The notes under the pieces were generated by a model. That model did not search any database, was not told where the DNA came from, and was given only the letters and a program-made list of their open reading frames with translations. A program made the translations under genes and the position numbers. Positions 1 through 12,009 of a stretch of 64,000 nucleotides of DNA are shown in pieces; the first letter of the stretch is position 1; each line of letters starts with the position of its first letter. This stretch comes from Calliopum simillimum (lineage: Eukaryota > Arthropoda > Insecta > Diptera > Lauxaniidae): positions 44,201,061-44,265,060 of the forward strand of contig OX638369.1 of NCBI GenBank assembly GCA_951812925.1, written 5' to 3'.

Positions 1-813
1 GCATATGCTGATGACTTACAGTTGTACTTGTCGAGGCCAATAGGACTTGTTGAAGATTTATGTGCAAGAATAAATGAAGATTTAAATACAATTGCCAAAT
101 GGGCTGAATCGAATAAACTTAAACTTAACCCACTTAAATCATTTGTTCTACCTATCTCCAAGACAGCGTATTTTATTTCGGATTTGCCTCAAATTCTGCT
201 TAATGGTGTGGCACTAAAAGTTGTTAACAAAGCCAAAAACTTAGGGTTCTACATAAACTCTTCATTGACTTGTGAAGACCACATTAACTCAGTTATTAGC
301 AAAATATTTTATACTTTGCGTAATTTGAGAAGATCTGCATCTTTCATACCTGTTGAAACAAAACGGAAATTAGTCCTTCAGCTTGTAGTCCCATTAATAA
401 CCTATTTCGAAGTCGTTTATAGTAATCTTAACTCTGCATCTCATCATAAACTGTTGGTTGCATTCAATAATGCGGCTCGTTTCGTTTATAGCAAAACTAG
501 GTATGAGCATATCACGGTATTTGCTAACAAGATTCTTGGGTGTAACATCTTGAACTATATAAAGGCGAGAAACTGTATATTTTTATATAATTTGTTACAC
601 TCAAAGACACCTTATTATTTATATGAAAAACTACAGTTTTCCAGGTCAAATAGAAATATAACTCTTATCATTCCTCGCTTTAATTACGTAAGCAGCAGCA
701 GACTATTCTTTGTAAATGCCACTAGACTATGGAACTCATTGCCAAATACAATCAAAACTGTTTCATCTAAAAACATCTTCAAGCATTTAATCTTTCAGTA
801 TTTCTCCTCATAA
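1..813 (+). CDS. Non-LTR retrotransposon reverse transcriptase, C-terminal part (cut by window edge)
   Basis: The reading frame is already open at base 1 and runs 270 codons to a TAA at 811-813. Its first residues read AYADDLQLY, the Y-A-D-D catalytic box (motif C) of a reverse transcriptase, so fingers and palm lie left of the window. The rest is the thumb and C-terminal tail usual in Jockey/CR1-group retroposons: a basic segment around residues 100-125, then the tail motif with LYNLLHSKTPYYLYEKL and RLWNSLPNTIK near the end. There is no RNase H domain. The frame has no stop or frameshift in the visible part, so this copy is fairly young or its 3' end is intact. The exact clade is not resolved. 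Codon use is AT-rich like the surroundings. Confidence 0.88.
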   Translation, partial: AYADDLQLYLSRPIGLVEDLCARINEDLNTIAKWAESNKLKLNPLKSFVLPISKTAYFISDLPQILLNGVALKVVNKAKNLGFYINSSLTCEDHINSVISKIFYTLRNLRRSASFIPVETKRKLVLQLVVPLITYFEVVYSNLNSASHHKLLVAFNNAARFVYSKTRYEHITVFANKILGCNILNYIKARNCIFLYNLLHSKTPYYLYEKLQFSRSNRNITLIIPRFNYVSSSRLFFVNATRLWNSLPNTIKTVSSKNIFKHLIFQYFSS

Positions 814-1004
814 TCTTTTCTCATTTTTAGATTTTATTTTATATTGACTCTCTTTTTCAGTATTTAAGAATTTAAAAGCTATGTGATAACTATTTTTAAG
901 ATTGTTGTTATAATTATATTTCGTTGTTATTACTATGAACAAGTGGCATGTTAAAGACTAAGCTCTTCTATGCAAACAATTTAAATCAATAAATAAATAA
1001 ATAA
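1..1004 (+). mobile_element. 3' end of a non-LTR retroposon with an AATA-repeat tail
   Basis: The RT frame is followed by about 175 bases of 3' untranslated sequence and then a short (AATA)n run at 988-1004, which looks like the simple-repeat tail that ends many non-LTR elements. I take 1004 as the 3' boundary of the insertion. The 5' end is outside the window, so the target-site duplication cannot be checked. Confidence 0.75.
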
Positions 1005-2339
1005 GTTCTTTCGAAAATAACAAACAACTACCATGCAACAATCACAAACCCATAATTTGTTGTGTAGTGTTTTATATCTTTAAGTAGATTGGGCAGATTT
1101 AGTTGAGTTGGTAATCATATTTTCATTTGATTCAATCAGATATATGATTCTTAATATATTTAATGGAAACACTACTTAAGTAGTTTAGCTGAGTATTTAT
1201 TATAGTAAGTTTTAATACATCCAACGACATCAAAGAAAAGAATGTGTCGACATTGAAAAAAGATTGAAAGTTTAATTACATTATGCTGAAAACTTTTGGA
1301 TTTAAAAGTATTTGTTGCAGAGTTGGCTCTTGCTTAATTACTTACATTTTTGCCTAAGTGGTGCCCTTGTCAAGTTTCGTTACAAGTTTTTGTTCAATTT
1401 TCGTCACGTTCCGCTGAAAAACGTTTCACGCACGATAACTTTAACATTTTTACCCCCAGCCTGAGATATTGTTCTGGCGTGGTGTTAACTTATTGAGGAG
1501 TTTTACTCTTAAAAGAGTTTTCCAATTATTCCCACTATTATTTTGAGTAGTGGTCTAAGGTTTGTACAAAGTTTCGACATTTCATTACTAACCACTCTAG
1601 AGACGATATTTTGGCTCATATGCGAGCTCAATTCTGTGCAAATTTTGTCTAAAGGTCATTGCACGAATTTTCGTTACATTCTAATGCCACGCCTCTATCA
1701 GTAGGAGCCATTGCCACAGCCATTGCCATTTCTATGTTATTCAGTGATGAGCAAACCAAAGTCTGATGTCCAAACTACAGATAAAATTTGAACTGAGAAA
1801 ATTAAATTTGAATTCAAGTAAAAATATTTTGAATAGGTATATAAAAATCATCTTACTCACGAGCCAACTCGATGGCTTTCGTTATTTCTTGCTTTAGATC
1901 AAGGCTATCAGTAAAAAGTTATTTACCAACATTTGAAAAGTTATGAAAATTCTGGAAACAATTCTGTTACGAAAAATCAAACCATTAAACTTTTCAATGA
2001 AGACGAAGTACTTATGTTTTAAACACAGAGCCTAATAGGCAATACGTATAGAAGGCATATGGTGTACCAGAATTTCATTTAGCTGTTCCTATTTGTATTG
2101 GAAAATGTTTTTTTGTTTAAATAAAAGACTGAAAATTCAAGTTTATTTAAAAAGAAAAATAGAGTAACTTCGGGTATTGTGATATGGTTGGGTAATGTGA
2201 TTTACCAGCTTATTTTCTTAAACAAACATTGCTGCAGGTCAATACTCATTTTTTTCAGACCTCAAATTAAAAAGTTGGTATGACAAATGTACTATTGAGC
2301 TAAAAGAAATTTAAAGAGGATTCCAAGAAAAATCATAAA
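1005..2339. other. Gene-free AT-rich stretch
   Basis: No coding frame or recognised element is seen. Stop codons are dense in all frames. A short GC-box piece (ACGCC type) occurs near 1690, as in other dispersed repeats of the window. Probably BicD intron 1 or intergenic DNA. Confidence 0.5.
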
Positions 2340-2707
2340 AGGGCATGTTAATAGGACATTTTTCGTATTAAAATGGCCATCAGAGTAAAAAAAAAGAAAA
2401 AAAAAAAAAATTAAAATATCAAATTTAAAGGGTCGGAACTTTGCGAAATCCTGTTAATTCCTATAAATCAAATACACTCTAAGAAAGCCCATACAATTAG
2501 ATGAAAGTTTCTTGTAAAAAAGTTTTCTCTTAAACGCTACCCAAGAAAATTGTTTTTCTAAAACAAATCAGAAAATTATTTTTAACTCTATGACTCCTCA
2601 GGGGTACATTTTAAACCCTCCATCATGTGAAATATTTGACACCCTCTCAGGTGCAATTATTTGTTAGGCAAGGCCTCCGCTATCACCTCCCAAGAGCTTC
2701 CTAACGA
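2340..2707 (+). repeat. MITE-like repeat, copy A (partner at 5905-6345)
   Basis: The segment around 2380-2520 (word GGAACTTTGCGAAATCC) matches 6105-6240 in the same orientation. The right end (CTCCTCAGGGGTACATTT, then GGCCTCC and CACCTCCCAAGAGCTTCC) is the reverse complement of the left end of the copy at 5905. The family is therefore a terminal-inverted-repeat, non-coding element. The left end of copy A is degraded. Confidence 0.6.
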
Positions 2708-2784
2708 AATTCAAATCGATAGATGATTTTATCTTCAAAACGGGCGTGAAACAACTTTTTACTATAAATTAGCAAGACTGAAAT

Positions 2785-2945
2785 GCAGTCTTGGTCTTGA
2801 CAATTATCGTGAGCAAGACCAAGACCAAGACCATAGCAGTCTTGGTCTTGGTCTTGCAAAAATATCTGCATCTTGGTCTTGTTCTTGGTCTCGCAAAATT
2901 AGCAAGACCAAGAACAAAACGCAAGTCCAAGACTAATTTTGCTCA
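2785..2945. repeat. Inverted simple repeat of AAGACC / GGTCTT
   Basis: Runs of CAAGACCAAGACC alternate with runs of CTTGGTCTTGGTCTTG, so the strand can fold on itself several ways. No protein function is claimed for the reading frame that crosses it. Confidence 0.7.
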
Positions 2946-4307
2946 TCACTATTTGTATCTGGCTACCCTGTCCAAAATTATTGATTTAAAAAAAAAAACT
3001 GAATTTGTCAATGGAAAAGCGTTTTATGTAAATCAAACATAACTAAGCATACTTTCCAAATTCCATGCAGCTAGATGTTTCGGAAGTTTTTTTTAACTCT
3101 TTTTTAAAGAAAACTTGGTGAAAACCTCCTTTTAAAATTATCACTTCTATTTCTATTTTGTATTGCATTCTTTAAAATTTAAAAGTTCTCCCTTTCATAT
3201 TTAAATTGGCAATGTTAGTTGTTGATTTCTCTTAATTAGCCATACCATACAAATTTTGAACATTCTTTGTTTATTAACAATTAGATAATTTTCACTTTCA
3301 AGCATTCAAATGATGATCCAGAACCTACGTACACAGACAACATTTGCTTCATTAAATTCATTGCTGATTTAATGGAGTCATAAAATCACATTGATGAAGG
3401 TAATCAACAAGACAAACTAATCAAAAACTCTATACAAATAAATTCTGTAGGTTCGTAAATTTATTTTACTTGCAACAACATGCTGTTACTACTGTGAGAG
3501 AAACAGCAGCACCAGCAACAATTGCAATTGCAATTGCAATTAAATTGCTTACACTACAACACATCACATTGCACCATTACACATTGCTCATTACTCCCTT
3601 TTATATCCAGAGTAGTCGTCAGCCATCCAACCATCTATCTATCTACATACATATCTATCCATCCATATCACAAGCAGCGATCACAGCGTGCTGTAATAGG
3701 TTGAATCTGTCTACAATTCTTTACACTACTACGCAATATCGAATACTGGAACTGTTTCAAAATGTCCAAGTACACAAGCATACAACCAACACATACACAT
3801 TTCTATGATATACACAAAATGCATCGGTCACGAAAGACCTTTCTTCTTCTCTTTTTGCAAAATAAAACATCACAGTGATGCTAAACTGCTTTACATTGAA
3901 ATGGCGCCCAACGGTCTAACAACCTCTCCAAATCAAAATTTAAACACCCCAATGCAACAAACCTACCTACACTTGCAATGCACAGTGGGCATCGTACACT
4001 TTGCAGATACATTTATGTAGATTTCGATTTGACTTTAAAAAGACTACCCAGCTCTTACCCTAAGCAAACAAATTCTCATTAGCGGTTTAGTTGTGAGACC
4101 TTTTTTCCATTTAGGGGCGTGGCACCGCCCTCTTTAAAAACATAATTGTCGGTCATGTTATCGTTCCTTAGTGTTGACCCTGTCTCCATACTAAATTTCA
4201 CAAAAATCGATGCAGCGTTTTAACCGTGAGAGCGGTTTTTCCATTTATTGGCGTGGCGTGGCCCAATTAAAAACAAAAGAAATCCTATGCAATGTTCCTC
4301 CTCACAA
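2946..4307. other. Gene-free stretch with simple repeats
   Basis: It holds a CAATTG(CAATTG)n run near 3520-3543, CATCTATC/CATCCAT microsatellite near 3630-3670, and a CA-rich, low-complexity segment at 3455-4020. The open frames across it are low-complexity and match no family I know. A GGGGCGTGGCACCGCCC box near 4113-4130 belongs to a dispersed repeat. Confidence 0.5.
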
Positions 4308-5019
4308 TGATGAAATATCGAGCCCTAACCGCAATAGTAGCGTATGCGAAAAAAAGCAAATTTTACAGGAGAGTTTTGTGTATATTTCACTCATTTATGG
4401 CGCATACGACATTTTCGCAGTCACTCTTGGCAAAGATTGAAATTAAAATGTGGCGCATACGTTTTTTGAAATTACATGGTTTTGCCTTTGAAGAATACAT
4501 TTATAACATTTATTTAATACACAGAAAGAAATTTGTAACAATTTGAACGGTTGAAATTGTACCAACCCACAAAAACGGTCAGATTGACTGTAATATTGTT
4601 AATTTACAGTACTATTTAGTATTAAAAACTTACAAAATATTACACACACACATCGTTTGAACTTGGTTTTACTCCGATGTAGTCCCACTCCAGGTCTTTT
4701 TTTTTGCAAAGTTGTTCATAAAAGTCCAAATATACAGAAAAAGTTTTTTTTTTAAAATCGTTCAACGAGCTCACCGATTTTCCGAGTCGAATTCAGGTTA
4801 CCAAATGGTCTTCACATTGTTTCTGCATTAAACTAAAAAGTTTGACAAAAACTAACTAATAACTGGGTGTGCAGTTCGTTTTCTGTTTATTTTAGATTCA
4901 GAAATATTGTTTTTGAAAGTTTTAACTGATCGCGTTAACGAGATATTGTATTTTTAACAACTTTTTTTGAAATTTTTTTGTTAAAAAAAATGAACTTTCG
5001 CGTTTTTTTTTAGAAAATT

Positions 5020-5140
5020 ACCAACGGACGAAAACAAGACAAATCATTTTCAATTTTAATTTTGTTGTTGAATCCGAATCTGGTTTTAGAATTGCTATAT
5101 CTAAAATGGTTTGAGAGAAATCCTAGCCTAAAGTTAAAGT
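5020..5140 (+). repeat. Dispersed repeat with the GAATCCGAATCTGG word
   Basis: One of at least nine diverged copies in the window. Shared blocks are a GACAAATCATTT-like lead, TGTTGTTGAATCCGAATCTGG, a TTGCTATATC/TTGCTCTATCACG block, and GAGA(A/T)ATCCTA(A/G)CCTAAA. Other copies are near 8640, 16790, 31600, 37870, 45760, 46190 (inverted), 52680 (inverted), 57660 and 58325 (inverted). Confidence 0.7.
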
Positions 5141-5230
5141 TAAGTTAAATTTTTTTATTCTTAAGGCAATCCTTAGCCATAAAACATTAAAAAACACCTT
5201 GAAGCCCTATTAATTTACTTTAAAACCCAG

Positions 5231-5370
5231 CTTGAATTATATCGATATATTTTTTCTTCTTCGAATTATTCTAACCTGAAAAGGTGAAAAAAGGAAAAAT
5301 CCACGTTTTTTTGATATTTCAGCTTACGGTATTTCGAAGACAAAAAAAGATATCGATATAATTCAAACTG
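5231..5370. repeat. Small palindrome
   Basis: TTGAATTATATCGATATA at about 5232 is answered by TATCGATATAATTCAA at about 5351, with a TTCTTCTTCGAA / TTCGAAGACAAAAAAAG stem continuing inwards. It can form a stem of roughly 35 bases. Confidence 0.75.
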
Positions 5371-5439
5371 ATTTTCAAAGTAAAAGACTGGGGCTTCAAG
5401 CTTCATTTTCAATCCTTCGAGCTAACTTTTACAACGAAC

Positions 5440-5620
5440 CCTCTTTACAAAATTTCGTCGAATTATCTAAGTTTTCCCGTGAATAATATTTCCACGGACA
5501 CACAAGCATCCATCCAAAGAGACGGACATGGCTATATCGACTCAAAAAGTGATTCTGACGAGGAATATATGTACTTTTCCACACCTGCTACGCCTCCTTC
5601 TCTGGTTTTTGAGGTGCTTA
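5440..5620 (+). repeat. Fragment of the dispersed GC-box repeat (family R1)
   Basis: It contains the diagnostic succession TATTTCCACGGAC, GACGGACATGGCTATATCGACTCA, a GACG..GAGGAATATAT block and CTACGCCTCCTTCTCT. It is a diverged match to the better copies at 9760-10335, 14766-15390 and 19170-20035. Confidence 0.7.
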
Positions 5621-5904
5621 CGTTCTTTTTGCGGTCAACAAAAAAACATATGTGGCTCTTACGACATAATTGAAAGTGCGATATCTTTGTTAATATACAA
5701 AATTCAGTTTTAATATTTGACATATAGATGTGAATGACATTTTAGAACATATTTGCATCAAAAAAAAAAATTTCGAAAAAATGTCGCATACGCTACTGTT
5801 GCGGTTAGGGCTCGATATGATGAAATTTAGGCATGGAAAAAGTGACTGAACCGATTTCGTTTGTCTGTTTATATAGAAGTAGTATATAAAAGGTGTATCG
5901 CTTA

Positions 5905-6345
5905 AGGTTCCGAAGCTTCTGCGAGGTGATAGAGGAGGCCTACACTAACAAAAAATAGCACTTGGGGGCTTGGAAATGTACCCCTGAGGAGTTATACAAT
6001 TAAAACTGATTTTCTGCAACGTGACAAGTGTACAACGTAATTGAAGGGAATTTAACAAGGATTTAAAAAAAAAAAAATATAAAAAATCATACAGAAATGG
6101 CCGCTAAAGTCAAAAAATAGAAAAAAGAAATTAAAATATCAATTTTAAAGGTCCAGAACTTTGCGAAATCCTTTTAAATCCTATAAACCATATACTCTTT
6201 CTGAAAGCTCTTACAATTAGCTGAAACTTTCTCTAAAACGTTAGGGTGATCCAAGAATTTTTTTTTTGTAAAACAAGTCAGAAAATCGGTTTTTGTTAGT
6301 CGAGGCCTCCTCTCTCACCTCCCAGAAGCTTCGTAACCTATTGCA
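5905..6345. mobile_element. Palindromic MITE, copy B
   Basis: The left end GGTTCCGAAGCTTCTGCGAG then GTGATAGAGGAGGCCT is the inverse of the right end AGGCCTCCTCTCTCACCTCC then CAGAAGCTTCGTAACC. The inner part matches copy A at 2340-2707. It has no coding capacity: the minus-strand frame over its right half is accidental. Confidence 0.75.
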
Positions 6346-7790
6346 ATACAACCTGTATAAATTATGAAGTAAAAATATTCCAAGTTCGAACCAGAAGTAA
6401 AGCATTTTTAGGCACTTGCTTGTAGACATTGGGGGTTCCAAGCTCTTTTCTCTAAATTTGATTGAAAAATTTAACACGTTATTCCTCGCAATCTACAAAT
6501 ATATATTATTATTAAGATTTTTTGTTGTTTGGTTTTTTGTTCTTCGCATATTTCCGAAAACTAGTTTTTTTTGAAATATGAAAGTTTATACAAAGTTTTA
6601 TTTAATGGTTAAATGGCCCATTGTTAAAGTTTTCCTACGCCTGGTTTGCTGCTGTGAGGCCTAGACGAAAAAGTATATGCCGTTGCTGCTGCTTTTGCAT
6701 TTGCTGCTGTCTGCCTGCTCTTCTATTGTGTTGTTTAGTCAAGCGCCACATTTAACCCTTCGCAAATTCATTTGACTTTATTATAATGTTGATGATGATG
6801 ATGACGATGATGATGTTGATGATGGGGCAAAAGTTGTCATTGCCTTTGTTGTGTTGTGGCAGTAGCTATTGTGTTTTTTTTTTTTTTTTTCTTCTTGTCA
6901 GTTACTGCCATTGGTATTGTTATTTCTATTGTTACTGTTGCAGCAATAGTAATTTGAAATATTTTATTGCTGCCCACTGTGCTTTTAGGATTTAATGCCG
7001 TCGGACAGGCAGAAAATCAAATTGTTATAGTGGTTTGTATACAATTTTAAAATTTTTATTTTGATTTATATATTTTCTGACTTAATTTAGTTTATTTAAT
7101 TTGATTTAACGATAAAAGCTAAATGTTGACCAAAACAATCAATTTTTAATTTACCAAATACCACACGAGTGAGAGTTTAAAGGATATTGTATTGTAGCAT
7201 ATTCACAATCCTTACGAAATCTACCCTTTTAATTATAGTTGTTAATTTTTAAGAGTTCGATCACTAGATTGTACTACAATCAAATATACACTGAAATTGT
7301 GATGATAATCATTCTATTTCAAAAACGTGACACATGAAAATGTTTCTCACGATTAGAGTGTGTTTACGCCCAAGTCATACTCTCGTATAATCCATGCATC
7401 TCGAAGGTTCGAGCAAATTCTTTTTTGTTGTTTATCTTTTTTCAATTTACGAAAATATTGTTTATGCATTCACAACTTAGTATGTCTATTCAGGTTTTAC
7501 CACGAAAGAGTTGCGTGAGATGATTCGTTGAACTTGAAGGGAAAACATAAACATGACTTAACCATGTATGTATTTCTTTCCGAGATTTATGCAAAATTCT
7601 ACATCAAAACAAATTGTAATTCACTAAAAAAAAAAAACAAAAATAAAACTAGTAAGCGTGCTACCTTTGCTCTGGCCAAAAATAAACTAAAAAAAAGTTT
7701 TTTAAAAGTTTGTTATTAGTTTTTTCGGTCTCTAAAATCAGCCTTTTTAAAAAATTTGTTTTTTTAATCTTACAAAAATAAAATATCCTG
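6346..7790. other. Gene-free stretch with trinucleotide repeats
   Basis: GCT-rich runs lie near 6680-6715 and a GATGATGATGAT run at 6784-6832, followed by a long T tract near 6876-6890. Past that the sequence is AT-rich without recognisable content. No gene signal is seen. Confidence 0.5.
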
Positions 7791-7874
7791 CACTGAAAAT
7801 TTTTTCTCGTATGGGAGGTGTAACGCTCTCTAATCTGACTTCTTGAAGTTTTTTTTGCCTCAAGTCCTTAGTGT

Positions 7875-9742
7875 ATGCATTAGAGCGCCCATATGTGCAA
7901 AATTCTGATTTTGTTTGCTCCCCGTCCATTTCCTGAAATTTGAGGTCAAAAAAATAAGATCTCAAAAAAAAATTTGGAATCGGTAGTGGAAAAAACCCAG
8001 CCGGTTTTCGATCAAAGGTCGAAAAATTTACTAAAAAAAGGGAAGTCTCTTTGACTGCCCGTTACTTCAAAACTGTTCATTTTTTCATAATATTTTCACG
8101 ACAACTTTTGTAGAACATGACTAGGTTAACATTATCTTCTTAAAAAGTTTTGGTCCAAAAATTAAATTTGTTGTTGTTTCGGTACAAAAACTTTAATTTT
8201 TTAAGAAAATTTTCATGACTTTTTTTTTATAAATTGGTTTTTTGTAAATGTCAAAGGGCGGAATATTTGTTCTGGAACTCCTATATTGTAGAAAATTAAA
8301 TGTTAATTAATTTAAAGGAAAAATTACGAAAAAATACTAGTTTTTAAGAAATGGAGCCCGTTTCAAAGTTAAGAAAAAAAATATAGTATTTTATTTTTTC
8401 TTCTTAATTTTTAATTTGGTAGGAATCCTTTTTATTAGTCATATTTCCTAAACTAATTTGGGATTGCTGAACACGAAAATAGCATTTATTTTCGTTTTAG
8501 TGCGTTTTTGGGCTGTTCCAGCAGAGATAATCGAAAATTTCGAATTTCGTGCACGCAGCTCAGGAAAAAATTTCAATCAAGTTGTCAAGAACTGCACAAA
8601 GATGTGAAATTGCACCTGAGCATTTACTGAATAAGAAAAAAAAGTTTTCAAAATCGGTTCATGGCATGGTTTTTAAAATGAGGTCGAAAAACGGTATTTA
8701 TAAAAAAACGACTACAAACCAAAACAAAATAAGTCATTTTAGATGTAGTTATTAATGCTGAATTCGAAATTGGACGCGAAATCGCTGTATCACTTAGGGT
8801 TTGTGAGATATCTCAACCCTAATGTTCGAAAAACTCGATTTTTGGGGTTGTGTAGAACACACACAAAATCGTTTTGGTCTGTTTTATTAAATGCGTCATT
8901 CAGTACTATTTTTTTTCTTCAAAATGAGTTACAGAATGGTCTTGTATGATTTTTCTTTAAAAAGTTATGACCATTTTAAAATAACATTATAAAAGATATT
9001 GTAATATGGCAATTGCTATAGAAAATCCATACATGATTTTTAACTTTCATGATGTCATTTTAAAATGATCATAACTTTTTGAAAAAAAGTCGCACAAACC
9101 CATTTTATAGCTCATTTTGAAGGCAAAAAGCAGTTCTAAATGATGCATTTAATAACAACTAGCAATGCATTTTGTTGCATCCAATAAAGTAGCGATTAAA
9201 AGAAAAAAATTAGGATACTCATTTTTTTCCAACATTGAGACCGGCTCCATACCTTAAAACTAAATATTTTTGAATAATTTTTTTTTGTTGAATTAATCAA
9301 CATTTAATCTCATGTAATAAAAGAATTCTAGAACAAATATTCCGCCCTTTGAAAATTACAAAAACCAATTTATAGAAAAAAAGTTATGAAAATTTTCTTA
9401 AAAAATTAAAGTTTTTGTACCGAAACAACAACAAATTTAATTTTTGGACCAACACTTTTTAAGAAGATAATGTTAACCTAGTCATGCTCTACAAAAGTTG
9501 TCTTGAAAATATTATGAAAAAATGAACTGTTTTGAAGCAACGGGCAGTCAAAGTGACTTCCCTTTTTTTAGTCAATTTTTCGACCTTTGATCGAAAACCG
9601 GCTGGGTTTTTTCCACTACCGATTCCAAATTTTTTTTTGAGATCTTATTTTTTTGACCTCTAATTTCAGGAAATGGACGGGGAGCAAACAAATTCTCAAC
9701 TTTGCACATTTCATATATCTTGTGGGCGCTCTAGTATGCATG
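7875..9742. repeat. Giant imperfect palindrome (about 1.87 kb)
   Basis: The two halves are inverse copies along nearly their whole length. For example, CCAGCCGGTTTTCGATCAAA (about 7998) pairs with TTTGATCGAAAACCGGCTGG (about 9586), GGGCGGAATATTTGTTCT (about 8258) with AGAACAAATATTCCGCCC (about 9331), and GCTCCCCGTCCATTTCC (about 7917) with GGAAATGGACGGGGAGC (about 9670). The centre is near 9010. No long open frame crosses it. The arms contain a dispersed-repeat copy at 8640-8840. A transcript from either strand would form a hairpin of several hundred base pairs. Confidence 0.9.
8640..8840 (+). repeat. Dispersed repeat with the GAATTCGAAATTGG/GAATCCGAATC word
   Basis: It shows the full block order of the family: GAGGTCGAAAAACGG, an A-rich run, CAAACCAAAACAAAATA, TCATTTTAGATGTAG, TGCTGAATTCG, CGCTGTATCACTTAGGGTTT and GAGATATCTCAACCCTAA. 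It lies in the left arm of the giant palindrome. Confidence 0.7.
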
Positions 9743-10429
9743 AAAGTTGGTTGCTTTAAATCAATGTAAAATTTTTAAGATTATACGTGTATGAGAGGTG
9801 CAACGTCTTCTTGTCAGAATTCCCCTCGTACTTGCTCAGAGAGCTTCCGCCGACCATCCCAAATATTTGTGCGTAATTTGGTTGCATGGTCTCAAGCAAC
9901 GCTTTCAGTATAACATTTGAAGATTTTTCTTGTATGGGAGGTACCACGCCCTTTTATCCAAATCCACTTAAGTTTTGTCAAGAGCTTTCTGAAAATATTG
10001 TATTTTAGTTGCATCATCGTAAAAAATTCTATTAATATTGCGTTTTAAATATTTTTTTCGTATGGGCGGTAGGCGTGTCCGTTGACCTGTTTCGCTCATT
10101 TTCAATCTCCCGAACTATTTTTTATGACGGAGATAGTTTGAAGAACTTCATCGAATTATCTTTTTTTTCCGTAAAAAATATTTCCACGGACGGACGGTCT
10201 GCCAACCAGACGGGCATAACTATATAGACTCAGTCGGTGACGCTGATCAAGAATATATATACTTTTCTATACCTGCCACGGCTCCTCTGCGTTACAAACG
10301 GAAGAATAAAGTGAATATATGCTGGATGTAGGGAATATATGTACATAGTAAAAAATTTGAGTTTAATTTTAAAACCAAAAAGTATTTATATAGAACAATG
10401 CCAAAAAAATTATTGATTTTAAACTATTT

Positions 10430-10520
10430 TGAAGAAATTTCATACTATTTTGGAATAAATTTCATACTATTTTGGAATAAATTTCATATTATTTTGGAAT
10501 AAATTTCATACTTTTTTGAA
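10430..10520 (+). repeat. Short tandem repeat, 22-base unit
   Basis: TTGGAATAAATTTCATACTATT is repeated about three to four times with few changes. Confidence 0.85.
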
Positions 10521-12009
10521 AAAAATTTAAAATTTAGTACCAAAAAAGTTTAAAATCAATACTAAAGGGAATCAAAAGTAAACTATAATTTTTTAGTGTT
10601 TAAAAGTTCAATTTCTAAAATCATAAAGCCTAAAAATGGTCAACATGATAAAAATGTACTGAACGATAACAAAGAAAATAAATTGTTAGCCATTCAAACC
10701 CAAGTGAGCTATAGTGCGCCCACCGCTGCATTTAAGTGAATAGAACACAGCAAAGAAACAGATCATACCAAGCCATAAAAAAAGGAGCAAACTTTTTTTA
10801 ATAAAGATAAAAAGTTTTCCCGGTCTATTTTACGTGAAAATGCTTGGGTAAAGTGTGGAAAAAATAAAATTATGTATTTATCCTTAATACTTTTGAAGCG
10901 TAAAAAAAAAAAAAAATTAAAAACACTTTTTTTATTGTTTGGAATTATTGTTTTGATGGTAACATTTCTATAAGAATTTCTTCAACATTTATGTATTTGC
11001 GTGGCATTTTCCGCATTTTCAATTTAACTGCATAAAACCATCAACATGTCGCATCCAACATTCTGTAGTTGCATGACAACATGGCACCGCACTGTTACAT
11101 TTGTGTTCCTGAAGCCTCAAGGCAACGACGGAAGTTTTCCTTTCTTTGTTTTGTTTTTCCTTTTATCTTCTTCTTTCTTTATTGCAATTTAATTTTTCCA
11201 GTTGCAATTTTATTACAGTTCAGTAGTTCGACTGCTGCAACTAAAAGGTTTAAGTCTACATCTTGACAATTTGTTGACATTGTTGGTGACGGTGGTAATG
11301 ATGATGATAATGACGATAGTGTGATGTTGATGAAGATGATAAGAGGGTGACATGTTGTACAGGTTATGTTGTTGTTGTTTCTTGTTTGTAAAGTTTTGTT
11401 GACAACTTTTTCTGTCACACAATAAAGTCGAAAGGAAGGCGTTAAAGAAAAACAGTTTAAATTGAATTGTAAGGCAAAATTTTCATACCATTACATTTTA
11501 TTAAAATTTGTTTTTTTTTCGACCTCAGCTTAAAGATAATACTTCATTTTCATTATAAATTAATCTGACCAAAAGATCATTGCTATAAGATTATGAAGAC
11601 TGCTAAATACTAAAACTATATTAACCAATAAAAAAGTTTGATCCGAAATTCGGTTTCACTTTTTGAAGAGTTCTACATCTGGATTGTGATGCAATCAAAA
11701 TGACTTTTACACTTTAAATGACGTTATTGTAATTAAAAATATTTTTTTACTTTGTAAACATTTTTTAATTAATAGCCAATGCTTCCACCTTATTGCACTG
11801 CAATCAAACTGTAACTGAGGTGCAACGTTAAGCGAATGAAATGAAACTATCGACAATTCCCTTCGAATAGCCTTAGTTTCAATTGTAGCGTGGCGTTGTA
11901 GACTTTTCAATTGTTTTAGTAACAGCAACGAAGAATGTACTACTACTATAAACATCCAAAAAGCTTAGCATAGCAACCTTCTCAATGGTTCTAATAGTTG
12001 CTACACCTA
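10521..12009. other. Gene-free stretch
   Basis: AT-rich, with a GATGATGATAATGACGATAG-type run at about 11298-11340 and GTT repeats near 11368. Several 60-80 codon frames on both strands overlap each other and match nothing recognisable; they are treated as chance. Confidence 0.5.

Larger units (their letters stand above)
4308..5826. mobile_element. Non-coding element with about 38-bp terminal inverted repeats
   Basis: The block at about 4315-4351 (core GAGCCCTAACCGCAA then GTAGCGTATGCGA) recurs inverted at about 5782-5819, 1.5 kb away. Between them there is no transposase frame, but there are further GGCGCATACG boxes near 4400 and 4452, a dispersed-repeat copy at 5020-5140 and a nested palindrome at 5231-5370. 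It reads as a non-autonomous inverted-repeat element or nested set of them. No clear target-site duplication is visible. Confidence 0.6.
7791..10335 (+). repeat. Family R1 repeat copy, apparently split by a giant palindrome
   Basis: An R1-type unit (TATGGGAGGTGTAACGC) occurs at 7810-7830. R1 sequence resumes at about 9756 with TATGAGAGGTGCAACG and TATGGGAGGTACCACGCCC units, then GGCGTGTCCGTTGACCTG, the ATTTCCACGGACGG block, GGTGACGCTGATCAAGAATA, and an end near GTGAATATATGCTGGATGTA. The intervening 1.9 kb is a palindrome of other sequence, which suggests insertion into a pre-existing R1 copy. Confidence 0.6.

Noticed and set aside
3470..4020. 112- and 71-codon plus-strand frames
   Set aside because: Composition reflects CA-rich simple repeats; no start context, splice logic or motif.
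11179..11422. Two overlapping minus-strand frames rich in Ile/Thr/His
   Set aside because: Translation of a GAT/ATC repeat in two frames.
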